Source: an uncultured Eubacteriales bacterium
Lineage (GTDB): Bacteria; Bacillota; Clostridia; Lachnospirales; Bianqueaceae
Length of the DNA stretch: 33,560 nt
Direction: 5' to 3'
Assembly (NCBI GenBank): GCA_900316145.1
Contig: ONBQ01000164.1
Span: 1-33,560 of the forward strand
Part shown: positions 22,020 through 30,053 of the stretch, piece by piece
Numbering within the stretch: position 1 is the stretch's first letter
How the letters are laid out: the number at the start of each line of letters is the position of its first letter
Position numbers and translations under genes: made by a program
Notes under the pieces: generated by a model
What the model was told of the DNA's origin: nothing
Seen by the model: the letters and a program-made list of their open reading frames with translations, nothing else
Database searches by the model: none

Positions 22020-23051
22020 TCAATACCGATTATGCACCTTTTCGGCGAAGCACAGCACATCTTTGATCATAAGCTCTGTCCCATCATCCAGCACTGCTTT
22101 GCCACTCATGCGGCCGAAGACCTGGTGCTGATCCGAGACCAGCACTTTGAAATCCAGTTTGGCCGCCCGGTCCAGGACCGGCTTAAACTCCATCTCAAAG
22201 CGTCCGTCGGAAGAGGTGAAGGTCCAGGGATCCATATAACCGTTCTCAGGAAGGTGGAAGGTCACATCGTCGAGCTTATGGACTTTACCATCGTAGAACA
22301 GGATATTTTCTGACGCGGCGGAAGTATTGCCGAAGCCATACCCGATGTTGAATCCGAAGGCATGACCATCCAGATCCGTGTTGCCGGATCCCCAGAACCA
22401 GGTATTGTCATAGGTCCACACACCGCGGCCCCAATCCAAAGTTCCGAAGTCGGTCTTCGGATCGAATGTGTAACGCATGCCACCATAGCTCATCCAGCCA
22501 TCGGCCCGCATGCAGTTGATTTTCTGATTGTAATAAAAGTGTTTCTTCTTGTCCCAAGGCGTGGCGATCACCATGCTTTCTTGAGGTTCCGGCGGAGCCT
22601 CAAGCCGGATGTCGCACTGGAATGGTTTCCCTTCATGGAAGTTTTTAAAGATGCACTGTAAGCGGCGGCTGCCATCCTCCTGCACCTGAAACCGCATGTG
22701 CAGGCGCTTGTCCTTGTACTCCGTGGTGCCGCTTCCGGAATCGGAAGGAAGCTTCATTTTGCCCATCGGAAGCACGTTCAGAATGGTCTCGGTATGTTCC
22801 CAGGGCTCATCGCCCAACTTCAGCAGAGAAACGGATTGCAGGCCGATATAGCCATCATCCGAGAGGGTGAAGGCGGCGCCAAAATCTTTTCCCAAGACCA
22901 GATAATAGTCCCACTCCTTGATGCGGAACTTCGGGGCTTTGATATCCGCCCGGTCATAGGAAAGCAACAGGTGGCGGGCCCAGCCAGGCTCTCTCAAGTT
23001 GCCTTCTTCGTTCAACAACGGTCCTTGTTCTGTGATCTCATGGTTTCTCAT
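22020..23051 (-). CDS. DUF2804 domain protein
   Basis: A 343-residue protein of the DUF2804 family, which has no established function. The family core is seen at LDWGRGVWTYDNTWFWGSG, with an N-terminal PLLNEEGNLREPGWAR and a beta-rich layout with many aromatic residues. No signal peptide or membrane segment is seen. Its ATG overlaps the stop of the MBL-fold gene by four bases, so it is co-translated with it and the aldo/keto reductase. A lipid- or hydrophobic-ligand role is sometimes proposed for related folds, but nothing here proves it. Confidence 0.85.
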   Translation of the reverse strand: MRNHEITEQGPLLNEEGNLREPGWARHLLLSYDRADIKAPKFRIKEWDYYLVLGKDFGAAFTLSDDGYIGLQSVSLLKLGDEPWEHTETILNVLPMGKMKLPSDSGSGTTEYKDKRLHMRFQVQEDGSRRLQCIFKNFHEGKPFQCDIRLEAPPEPQESMVIATPWDKKKHFYYNQKINCMRADGWMSYGGMRYTFDPKTDFGTLDWGRGVWTYDNTWFWGSGNTDLDGHAFGFNIGYGFGNTSAASENILFYDGKVHKLDDVTFHLPENGYMDPWTFTSSDGRFEMEFKPVLDRAAKLDFKVLVSDQHQVFGRMSGKAVLDDGTELMIKDVLCFAEKVHNRY

Positions 23052-23767
23052 AATCGGATCTCCATTCCATCAGTAGCCAGTTCCACCGGCACGTTGACCC
23101 GCTCTTTCAGCTTCCACACATCCGGCACCATCTTAGGCTGATAGTGAGTGATGAGCAGGTGGTCGATCTCGTTCTGATACAGGATCCCCAGATACTTGAG
23201 GGGTGAAAAATGCGCGCTTTCCGCCACGACCAGATGGGTGTGCTGCTGCACCGCCCCGATCGGAAAATCGATCTCCGGGTCTTTTAAGTCACCGGTAAAC
23301 AGGACCCGGCGGTTCTCCGCTTCTACAAGGTAGGCAAAGGAGGGTTCAATGTGTTGCGTCTTATAGGCCGTGACAGCGATCACGCCATCATCATAGACCA
23401 GGCCTTCTTTTGTCTGTTGAAATTCCAGGTCCTCGCGGAGAGTGTTGTGATTGACCATAAGCCAGGCCTTCATAACATCCACCCCGATCATTTCCGGTAT
23501 GACGATGCGGGGAGAGGCCTCTTTAAAATACCAGCTGCACAGGTCTACGAAGGAAATAAGCCCGTTCGTGTGGTCTCCGTGCATGTGAGTCAGGAAGATG
23601 CCTTTCACCACCTCCACCGGAATATGGCGCACCCTGAGGTCCTCGATCGCCTGCGTGCCCATGTCAATGAAATAGAATCTGTCCTCGACTTCGATCAGCG
23701 CGCAGGAGCACCGTCTTCCATCCACTTCCGGCACGCCATGACTGGTGCCGATCATCGTGATCTTCAT
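23048..23767 (-). CDS. MBL-fold metallohydrolase (RNase Z-like architecture)
   Basis: A 239-residue metallo-beta-lactamase-fold hydrolase. THMHGDH (about 80-86) gives the HxHxDH zinc site; HIEPSFAY, FTGDLKD and the late THYQ supply further likely ligands. The N-terminal IGTSHGVPEVDGRRCSC resembles RNase Z-related enzymes (GTSxGxP), but the tRNA-binding exosite is not obvious and the protein is short. The substrate is unknown. It lies 3 bp after the aldo/keto reductase gene and overlaps DUF2804. Confidence 0.85.
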   Translation of the reverse strand: MKITMIGTSHGVPEVDGRRCSCALIEVEDRFYFIDMGTQAIEDLRVRHIPVEVVKGIFLTHMHGDHTNGLISFVDLCSWYFKEASPRIVIPEMIGVDVMKAWLMVNHNTLREDLEFQQTKEGLVYDDGVIAVTAYKTQHIEPSFAYLVEAENRRVLFTGDLKDPEIDFPIGAVQQHTHLVVAESAHFSPLKYLGILYQNEIDHLLITHYQPKMVPDVWKLKERVNVPVELATDGMEIRL

Positions 23768-23770
23768 GCC

Positions 23771-24715
23771 TTATGCCTCCAGTAACGCGACCGCCTGGTC
23801 TAAAACTCTGATCTCTTCCGGATCCAGCTGCCAGTTGAAAGCCGCGGTGTTCTGTTCGATCTTGTCTCTTGTCTGGGCGCCGACCAGGCAGGTGCTGACA
23901 AACTCTTTCCTGGCCGTCCAGTTCAGGGCGACCTGCGCCACCGGCACGCCTCTCTTCTCTGCGATCTGATCCATCACGGCAAGCAGCTTCATGACGTTAG
24001 AGAACGCCGGCTCCTTAAAGAATTTATAGAAGCGGTTGCGGCTGTCCATTTCCGGATACTCCTGGGCCTTGCGATAACGCCCTGTTAAGATGCCGCCTCC
24101 CAAAGCTCCATATGCCATCGTAGCCAAACCATTCTCCACAGCCCACTGCATCAGCGGTTCCGCCTGTCGCACGACCATGGAATATTGCGGCTGGATCACC
24201 TCGATATCACAATACTGCGCGGCTTCCTCGATCTGCTCTTTTGAGAAGTTCGACACTCCGATGTGACGGATCTTCCCTTCCGTCTTTAACTGAGCAAGCG
24301 CCGGCATGGTCTCGGAAAACGGGACATTCGGGTCCGGCCAGTGGACCAGCATGATATCCACATGATCGGTCTTAAGGCGGTCCAGAGACTCCTCACACAA
24401 TGACAGGATTCGCTCCGGACGCCCGTTGCGCACATATTTCCCATCGATGAATTCATTGCCGCATTTAGTAGAAATATAGACCTGATCCCGCAGGCCATTC
24501 TTAGCGAGCGCCTCACCCACCAGCTTTTCCGCGGCTCCGGCATTATATGCCGGCGCAGTGTCGATCAGATTGACACCGTTTTCTATCGCTGCCAGGATCG
24601 CATCGATCCTTGTCTCTTTCGGATACTGATCCCATCCGGCACCGCCCATGCCCCATGTGCCCAAGGCCATCTTAGAAATGTTCAATCTGGTCTTTCCAAA
24701 GGGTTTATACTGCAT
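23771..24715 (-). CDS. Aldo/keto reductase
   Basis: A 314-residue NAD(P)H-dependent oxidoreductase with the TIM-barrel AKR fold. The catalytic tetrad is intact: Asp52 and Tyr57 in IDTAPAYN, Lys84 in ISTKCG, His125 in LVHWPDP. IGVSNFS and the later LVGAQTRDKIEQN (cofactor phosphate region) are also present. The substrate cannot be told. It is first in an operon with the MBL-fold and DUF2804 genes, driven by the promoter at 24739-24767. Confidence 0.93.
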   Translation of the reverse strand: MQYKPFGKTRLNISKMALGTWGMGGAGWDQYPKETRIDAILAAIENGVNLIDTAPAYNAGAAEKLVGEALAKNGLRDQVYISTKCGNEFIDGKYVRNGRPERILSLCEESLDRLKTDHVDIMLVHWPDPNVPFSETMPALAQLKTEGKIRHIGVSNFSKEQIEEAAQYCDIEVIQPQYSMVVRQAEPLMQWAVENGLATMAYGALGGGILTGRYRKAQEYPEMDSRNRFYKFFKEPAFSNVMKLLAVMDQIAEKRGVPVAQVALNWTARKEFVSTCLVGAQTRDKIEQNTAAFNWQLDPEEIRVLDQAVALLEA

Positions 24716-24738
24716 GATATGTACCTCCTGTTAGTTTT

Positions 24739-24767
24739 AGTATACTCCAAGGATCGAAAAGCATCAA
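24739..24767 (-). promoter_or_regulatory. Promoter of the AKR-MBL-DUF2804 operon
   Basis: TTGATG (24767-24762), 17-base spacer, TATACT (24744-24739) within the palindrome AGTATACT. It is very like the promoter at 28262-28290. Confidence 0.7.
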
Positions 24768-24862
24768 TAGAAAAAGGATAACATGTCCTGAGCAATACAG
24801 TACATTTTAAGTCTCATTTCAGACATAAGAGATGATGATCCATAACTTAACAATTTCAAATT

Positions 24863-24900
24863 GCCCTCAGTGATCAGATATTGCTCTAATCATTGAGGGC
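24863..24900 (-). terminator. Hairpin after the MATE gene, weak terminator
   Basis: GCCCTCA and TGAGGGC close a stem that continues with an imperfect TGATTA/TGATCA pairing. It lies 12 bp after the MATE stop. Only AATTTG follows, so termination strength is doubtful. Confidence 0.45.
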
Positions 24901-24912
24901 ATTCGTACTATT

Positions 24913-26301
24913 CTAATCGGTTTTCAACTCTTTATACGTCCCTTTGATCAGCATGGCCGCAATTATAAACGTCAGGATATCTGACAGAGGCATGGAATAC
25001 AAGACCCCGTCCAAGCCCCAGAACAACGGCAGAAGCAAGGCAAAGCCCACCCCAAAAACGATCTCACGGACCATGGACAGTATCGTGGAGGATACCGCCT
25101 TGCCCGTCGCCTGCAGGAAGATAAAGCAGGCCTTATTTATACATGCGCAGATCATCATACACAGGTAGATGCGGAAGGCTCTCAGCGCGAACTGTGTATA
25201 ATAAATGCTTTCATTGGCGGCACCGAAGATCCCGATCAAAGCTTTCGGGAAGACTTCCACGATAACCAACGCGATGGCGCCTACCAGGGCTTCTGCTGTC
25301 AGAAGTTTCGTAAACAATTCACGAACACGATTTTTCTTACCTGCTCCCATGTTAAAGCCGACCACGGGGATACAGCCGGCCGCCATGCCAACTACGATCG
25401 AGATAACGATCTGGAAGAATTTCATGACGATGCCGACGACCGCCATCGGGATCTGGGCGTACTGTTCCTGTCCAAAGACCGGATCCAACGCACTGTATTT
25501 GCGGATCATATTGTTGATCGCGGCCATGGCTGCTACCAACGAGATCTGGGAAAGAAAACTGGTCAGGCCCAGGACCAGGGATCGTTTAACGGTGTGACCG
25601 TCCAGTCTGAAGTCCCCTTTTGCCGGTTTGACCTGGCGCATACGTGTCAGATACCAGATGGCTAGCACGGCGGTGACTACCTGTCCCAGGACTGTGGCGA
25701 CCGCCGCTCCCATCATGCCCCACCGAAACGTGAAGATGAAGATGGGATCTAAAATGATGTTGATCACGGCCCCGGCCAGGGTCGAGATCATCGCAAAGCG
25801 TGGGCTTCCGTCCGCCCGGATGACCGGATTCATTGCCTGTCCGAACATGTAGAACGGGATACCTAATGTGATATAGAAGAAGTACTCCTTAGAGTGCCGA
25901 AAGGTCTCCGGGTTGACCGTGCCGCCGAACATGGCGATGATCGTATCGCTCGCAAGCAGGTAAATGGCGCTGAGCACCAGGCTGGCTCCAACGACCAGAA
26001 CGACCGCGTTGCCCACGCTCTTCTTCGCCGCATCCCGCTGTTCCCGACCCAGGCTTAAGGAAACGAACGCGCAGCACCCGTCGCCGATCATGACCGCAAT
26101 GGCCAGTGCTATGACCGTCAGCGGAAAAACGACAGTGTTGGCCGCATTGCCATAGGATCCCAGATAGGTGGCATTAGCGATAAAGATCTGGTCCACGATA
26201 TTGTATAAAGCTCCGACCAGAAGCGAAATGATACAGGGTACAGCATAACGGCGCATCAGCCGTCCGATCCGCTCTTCTCCCAGATAACGATTGTTTTCCA
26301 T
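24913..26301 (-). CDS. MATE family efflux transporter
   Basis: A 462-residue multidrug and toxin extrusion transporter, of normal length, with about 12 hydrophobic segments in two similar halves. The N-terminus (RIGRLMRRYAVPCIISLLVGALYNIVDQIFIAN) and GDGCCAFVSLSLGREQRDAAKKSVGNA are typical of the DinF/NorM-like clade. Substrates are unknown; drugs or metabolites exchanged for Na+ or H+ are usual. AAAGGGA precedes the ATG at about ten bases. Between it and the upstream radical SAM gene is a promoter followed at once by a strong terminator, which may either end the upstream operon or attenuate this gene. Confidence 0.93.
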   Translation of the reverse strand: MENNRYLGEERIGRLMRRYAVPCIISLLVGALYNIVDQIFIANATYLGSYGNAANTVVFPLTVIALAIAVMIGDGCCAFVSLSLGREQRDAAKKSVGNAVVLVVGASLVLSAIYLLASDTIIAMFGGTVNPETFRHSKEYFFYITLGIPFYMFGQAMNPVIRADGSPRFAMISTLAGAVINIILDPIFIFTFRWGMMGAAVATVLGQVVTAVLAIWYLTRMRQVKPAKGDFRLDGHTVKRSLVLGLTSFLSQISLVAAMAAINNMIRKYSALDPVFGQEQYAQIPMAVVGIVMKFFQIVISIVVGMAAGCIPVVGFNMGAGKKNRVRELFTKLLTAEALVGAIALVIVEVFPKALIGIFGAANESIYYTQFALRAFRIYLCMMICACINKACFIFLQATGKAVSSTILSMVREIVFGVGFALLLPLFWGLDGVLYSMPLSDILTFIIAAMLIKGTYKELKTD

Positions 26302-26331
26302 TGGATATTCCCTTTCTGAATGCAGACTGAC

Positions 26332-26388
26332 AAAAAAACAGCGCGTAGCCCACAGCCGGATTTATGCCGGTATTCGCTACACGCTGTT
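26332..26388 (-). terminator. Strong terminator in front of the MATE gene
   Basis: From 26388 downward AACAGCGTGTAGC pairs with GCTACGCGCTGTT (one G-U), with an inner CCGG-CATAAAT-CCGG hairpin and an asymmetric internal loop; seven U follow at 26338-26332. It could end the radical SAM transcript or act in the MATE leader. Confidence 0.85.
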
Positions 26389-26394
26389 GATAAT

Positions 26395-26423
26395 ATAGTA
26401 TCGCTTTTTCTGATTTTTTGCAA
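26395..26423 (-). promoter_or_regulatory. Promoter upstream of the MATE leader terminator
   Basis: TTGCAA (26423-26418), 17-base spacer, TACTAT (26400-26395). The predicted start, about 26388, is the first base of the terminator hairpin. Confidence 0.5.
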
Positions 26424-26462
26424 ATGGGAATTATCGCCAAATATTTTTGCCATTGAGCAGTT

Positions 26463-27362
26463 TTATTCGGGATCCGTTCCGATGAGATCCCTTAACCGGT
26501 TCCATACTCTCTTCTTATCCGTGCACCATTTCGGCGCGATGAGCAGCCGCCAGGGAGGATCCCCGGTCAGCCGATGGAGAACGGTTTCTTCAGGCAGCAG
26601 TCTCACGCATTCCGAAGCCAGTTCCACATACTCATCCATGGAAAGCAGGGGAAACGGCTCCTTCTCGTATGTCTTAGCCAGGCGGCTGCCTTTCAGAATC
26701 TGCAGCATCTGGATCTTGATACCATCCAGGGTCGGAGAGAGTGCTGCCAGATAACGGATCGTTTCCAGCATGTCTTCCCTTGTTTCTCCGGGCAGGCCTA
26801 GGATTACGTGCACAATGACCGTAAGACCGGCCTCTTTCAATCGCCGATAAGCATCTTCAAAGACATCCAAAGTATATCCACGACCGAAATCTTGAGCGGT
26901 CCGTTCATGGATCGTCTGCAGCCCCAGTTCTACCCAGACAGGCTTTTCCTGGTTCAGGTCGCTTAAGAAACATACCATTTCATCGGACAGGCAGTCCGGC
27001 CGGGTCGCGATGGACAGCACCACGATCTCCGGATAGGAAAGGGCTTCCTGAAACAAATGTTTGAGCCGGTCCTGGTCGCCGTAGGTGTTGGTGAAAGGTT
27101 GGAAATAGGCGATGTAACGGCGCTCTTCCACTGCCAGGTCTTTCGGAAACTTTCCGTCCACCTTTTTCTTGGCCTCCCGGATCTGCTCTGCTAACGGTGT
27201 AAACGCGGAGGCAAATTCACCGGAACCGCCTTCCGTGCAGAAACTGCAGCCGCCGTAACCTTTAGTCCCGTCCCGGTTGGGACAGGTGCACCCGGCGCTT
27301 AAGGATAGCTTCAGAACCTTGCTGCCGAACTGATCCTTCAGGACCTTGGATACCGTCTTCAT
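26463..27362 (-). CDS. YhcC-type (TIGR01212) radical SAM protein
   Basis: A 299-residue radical SAM protein. Cys25, Cys27, Cys39 and Cys42 lie in GCTCPNRDGTKGYGGCSFC, the family arrangement for the [4Fe-4S] cluster that cleaves S-adenosylmethionine. FCTEGGSGEF, VELGLQTIHERT and VHVILGLPGETREDM are further family marks. The reaction is not established for this family. It overlaps the PHP gene by four bases, so the two are translationally coupled. Confidence 0.9.
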   Translation of the reverse strand: MKTVSKVLKDQFGSKVLKLSLSAGCTCPNRDGTKGYGGCSFCTEGGSGEFASAFTPLAEQIREAKKKVDGKFPKDLAVEERRYIAYFQPFTNTYGDQDRLKHLFQEALSYPEIVVLSIATRPDCLSDEMVCFLSDLNQEKPVWVELGLQTIHERTAQDFGRGYTLDVFEDAYRRLKEAGLTVIVHVILGLPGETREDMLETIRYLAALSPTLDGIKIQMLQILKGSRLAKTYEKEPFPLLSMDEYVELASECVRLLPEETVLHRLTGDPPWRLLIAPKWCTDKKRVWNRLRDLIGTDPE

Positions 27363-28234
27363 CGGACCGGGATCGGGCTGGTCCAGGCGGTCCGCCCCTC
27401 GGAATCGACGATCTCCGCGCGCACGAAGGTCTCATGCGGCCGGATGCGGCACGTAGCCCGGGTCAGATCCTCGCCCGTCGTACACCGGTCATCGGAATAA
27501 ACTCCATCCGTATAGAACACGACGCGGCTGGCCGGTGAACACTCTACCACCGCGGTACTGCCTTCCATCCGGATCTGCGCCATCGGGCCCTGGGTCGCGA
27601 TAAAGTCGCCCCGACGAAGGGCGCTCAGGATCGCTTCTTTGGACAGCTCTTCTGCTTTTACCATCAGGTAGGAACGGCCCGCTTCCCCCTCATAGCGATG
27701 AGAATCATCCGCCGCCATGCAGGGCAGACGCATGCCCTCTGAGGCCAGAATGTCCACAAAATCCCCGGAATAGGGACGGGCATTCCACGGCACGCCCGAA
27801 AACGTGTTGTAGATCTCCGTCGCGTCGATATCTTTCAGCTGCAGCACTTTATCCGGACGGTTCAGGGACCAGGAAGGATGGGCCAGAATGGCATATCCAT
27901 TGTGTTCATGGATCTGGTCGATGATCTGCTGCGCATTTAGGTCCTTGCCTTTACGGATGAGTTCCGGCTCGCCCTCGCAGCCAATGGCGACGATGTGATA
28001 GATCCCCTCCGGCACCGACGCGCCTACATCATATTCGCAGCCCGCGATCCGCAAAAAGTCATCCTCTTTTATATCTTCGCTCCAGCGCCAGTGATCGGTG
28101 ACCGCCAGAAAATCATATCCCATCCCGCGATACAGCTCGACTGCGTCCTCATACGAAAGGTCGCCGTCCGACCGATGGGTGTGCAGGTGCATGTTGCCGC
28201 GGTACCAGGTATAGCCGTTTTGATCGATAAACAT
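27359..28234 (-). CDS. PHP-domain metallohydrolase (CehA/McbA-like)
   Basis: A 291-residue PHP-superfamily phosphoesterase-like protein. His16, His18 and His20 in NMHLHTHRSDG, then AVTDHWRW, AGCEYDV, ILAHPSW and AADDSHRY supply the expected metal ligands. The C-terminal 70 residues form a small beta domain. CehA/McbA-like members hydrolyse phosphoesters or carbamates; the substrate here is unknown. AAGGAGG precedes the ATG and the gene heads an operon with the radical SAM gene. Confidence 0.85.
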   Translation of the reverse strand: MFIDQNGYTWYRGNMHLHTHRSDGDLSYEDAVELYRGMGYDFLAVTDHWRWSEDIKEDDFLRIAGCEYDVGASVPEGIYHIVAIGCEGEPELIRKGKDLNAQQIIDQIHEHNGYAILAHPSWSLNRPDKVLQLKDIDATEIYNTFSGVPWNARPYSGDFVDILASEGMRLPCMAADDSHRYEGEAGRSYLMVKAEELSKEAILSALRRGDFIATQGPMAQIRMEGSTAVVECSPASRVVFYTDGVYSDDRCTTGEDLTRATCRIRPHETFVRAEIVDSEGRTAWTSPIPVR

Positions 28235-28261
28235 GAATATCCCCTCCTTGTTTCTTTTATC

Positions 28262-28290
28262 AGTATACTCCAGAGCAGGATGGACATCAA
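28262..28290 (-). promoter_or_regulatory. Promoter of the PHP-radical SAM operon
   Basis: TTGATG (28290-28285), 17-base spacer, TATACT (28267-28262), preceded by GGAG exactly as at 24739-24767. Confidence 0.7.
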
Positions 28291-28302
28291 GCGAAACACA
28301 TA

Positions 28303-28334
28303 GAAAAAGCCGTTACTGTACAGTAACAGCTTTT
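28303..28334. terminator. Bidirectional terminator after the NagZ-like gene
   Basis: AAGC and GCTT flank the 16-bp palindrome GTTACTGTACAGTAAC with one mismatch on each side. TTTTTC follows on the minus strand and TTTT on the plus strand. Confidence 0.8.
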
Positions 28335-28340
28335 AGCATA

Positions 28341-30038
28341 TCAAAGTCTGGTGTCCCACTTTCCGCAGAACGGATCGACCGGGCTTACTCCGGTGAACTC
28401 GCTCCGTCCGGTCAGTTTTTCCATGACGGCGTCCAGCACTTCCTGGTTGTTCGCGTACGCGTTGATGAAGGTTCGGATCCGCGGTACATCCTGCAGGTGG
28501 TACGGGTTGCCAAGAGAGATGAAGATCGTCGGGATGGTGGTCAGGAAATGCGGGCAGTTGGCGCCGAGCGGGTTGGTCCACTCGATCCGGACCACGGTCT
28601 CTCCGCTCTTGATCGGGTAATTGGCCACATAGACCATGGCGTCATACTTGCCGATAAAGTCCGTCGTCGGGGCCAGGCGGCCTTCTGTGGCTTTGCTGTC
28701 ATTGAAGGTGGTCACTTCAAAGCCCTCTTCCTTCAACATCTTCTCAAAGGTATCGCAGGCGTCCTCTTTGCCCGGTGCTGGCGGGTTGTAAGAAGCCTTC
28801 AACGGGAAGTACATGATCCTGGGGTACTTCTCCGGTGTCAGCGGCAGGACGTTCTTTTCCTCCTTGACCAGGGTGATGGCGCGGTCCGCGCACTCTTTGG
28901 CCCAGGCATGATGCTCCGGGGTACCGATCTGGGTATTCGCCTCTTCGATGGTGTAGGTCTTCTGAGGCTTGTTCAGACCCAGCGCGGCCTTCATGGCCAG
29001 AGAACGGGTCACCGCGTCGTTCAGGCGCTCCTGGGTGATCAGACCGGAGCGGACGCCCTCTTTCATGAACGCGGCATCCTCCTTCATATTGCGGGAGAAC
29101 AGGAAGACATCCGCGCCATTGGCGATCGCGGTCGGTACGGACAGGGAACGCGGCATCGGAATGGTGAAACCGGACATGGTGGTCGCATCCGTTACGATGA
29201 CGCCGTTGAAGCCCAGTTTCTCACGCAGCAGGCCGCCCATCAGTTCCTTGGACAGGGAAGCCGGCATCATATCCTTATCTTCGATCTCCGGATTGAAGTG
29301 GCGAATGTAGGCCGGCTGCACGATATGCGCGACCATGATGGACAGGGTCCCGGCCGCGATGGCAGCTTCGTATACTTTGCCATAGGTGTTATCCCACTCT
29401 TCGACCGACAGGGAATTGACGTTGGTCAGAAGGTGATGGTCACGCTCATCCACGCCATCGCCCGGGAAGTGCTTGCAGGAGGCGGCCATGCCGTAGGACT
29501 GCATTTTCTTTACATAAGCGGAGATCATCTTCGCGGTGAATTCCGGATCCGAACCATAGGTACGGCAGTTGGTGATCGGGTTGCGGAAGTTCAGGTCCAG
29601 GTCGCTGTCCGGAGCGAACGCCCAGTTGATGCCGACCGCGCGTCCTTCTTCGGCGCAGATGGTCGCAAGCTTCTCCGCCATCGTCACATCCTGCGTCGCT
29701 GCTGCTGCCAGCTGCGCGCCAAACAGAGTTCCGTTCGGCTCGATGATATTGCCGCCGTGTTCCAGGTCCGCGGCGATAAGCGCCGGTACTTTCAGCTGAT
29801 TCAGGTAATTGGTCAGTTCTACGCAAGTCTCAGCCGGCAGGGGACGGTACATAACACCGCCGAAAGGCGTGATATCCTGCAGATCCTTCAGCTCCTGGAT
29901 CGTGCCCTGACGTACGCAGGCACAGAACAGCTGACCGATCTTTTCATCCTCCGTCATCGCATCCCGGGTGCTTTCCACCCACGCGATCTGTTCGTCATTC
30001 AGAAAAAACGGATTCTGTTTCAATAATTCTCTCTCCAT
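28341..30038 (-). CDS. GH3 beta-N-acetylhexosaminidase (NagZ-like)
   Basis: A 565-residue GH3 enzyme that should release N-acetylglucosamine from muropeptides or other glycans. The TIM barrel has KHFPGDG at 189-195 with the Asp200/His202 dyad that marks NagZ-type N-acetylhexosaminidases, and VIVTDATTMSG with nucleophile Asp284. A C-terminal alpha/beta domain (about 385-550) follows, as in the Bacillota two-domain form. There is no signal peptide, so it acts inside the cell. It follows an MFS transporter by 15 bp, suggesting import then hydrolysis. GlcNAc released could enter the NagA/NagB route after phosphorylation. Confidence 0.9.
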   Translation of the reverse strand: MERELLKQNPFFLNDEQIAWVESTRDAMTEDEKIGQLFCACVRQGTIQELKDLQDITPFGGVMYRPLPAETCVELTNYLNQLKVPALIAADLEHGGNIIEPNGTLFGAQLAAAATQDVTMAEKLATICAEEGRAVGINWAFAPDSDLDLNFRNPITNCRTYGSDPEFTAKMISAYVKKMQSYGMAASCKHFPGDGVDERDHHLLTNVNSLSVEEWDNTYGKVYEAAIAAGTLSIMVAHIVQPAYIRHFNPEIEDKDMMPASLSKELMGGLLREKLGFNGVIVTDATTMSGFTIPMPRSLSVPTAIANGADVFLFSRNMKEDAAFMKEGVRSGLITQERLNDAVTRSLAMKAALGLNKPQKTYTIEEANTQIGTPEHHAWAKECADRAITLVKEEKNVLPLTPEKYPRIMYFPLKASYNPPAPGKEDACDTFEKMLKEEGFEVTTFNDSKATEGRLAPTTDFIGKYDAMVYVANYPIKSGETVVRIEWTNPLGANCPHFLTTIPTIFISLGNPYHLQDVPRIRTFINAYANNQEVLDAVMEKLTGRSEFTGVSPVDPFCGKWDTRL

Positions 30039-30053
30039 CGGTGTCTCCTTTTT

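Noticed and set aside
26256-26453. Small minus-strand frames (65 and 88 residues) between the radical SAM and MATE genes
   Set aside because: They start before the predicted promoter, cross a strong terminator and the MATE start, and have no ribosome binding site.
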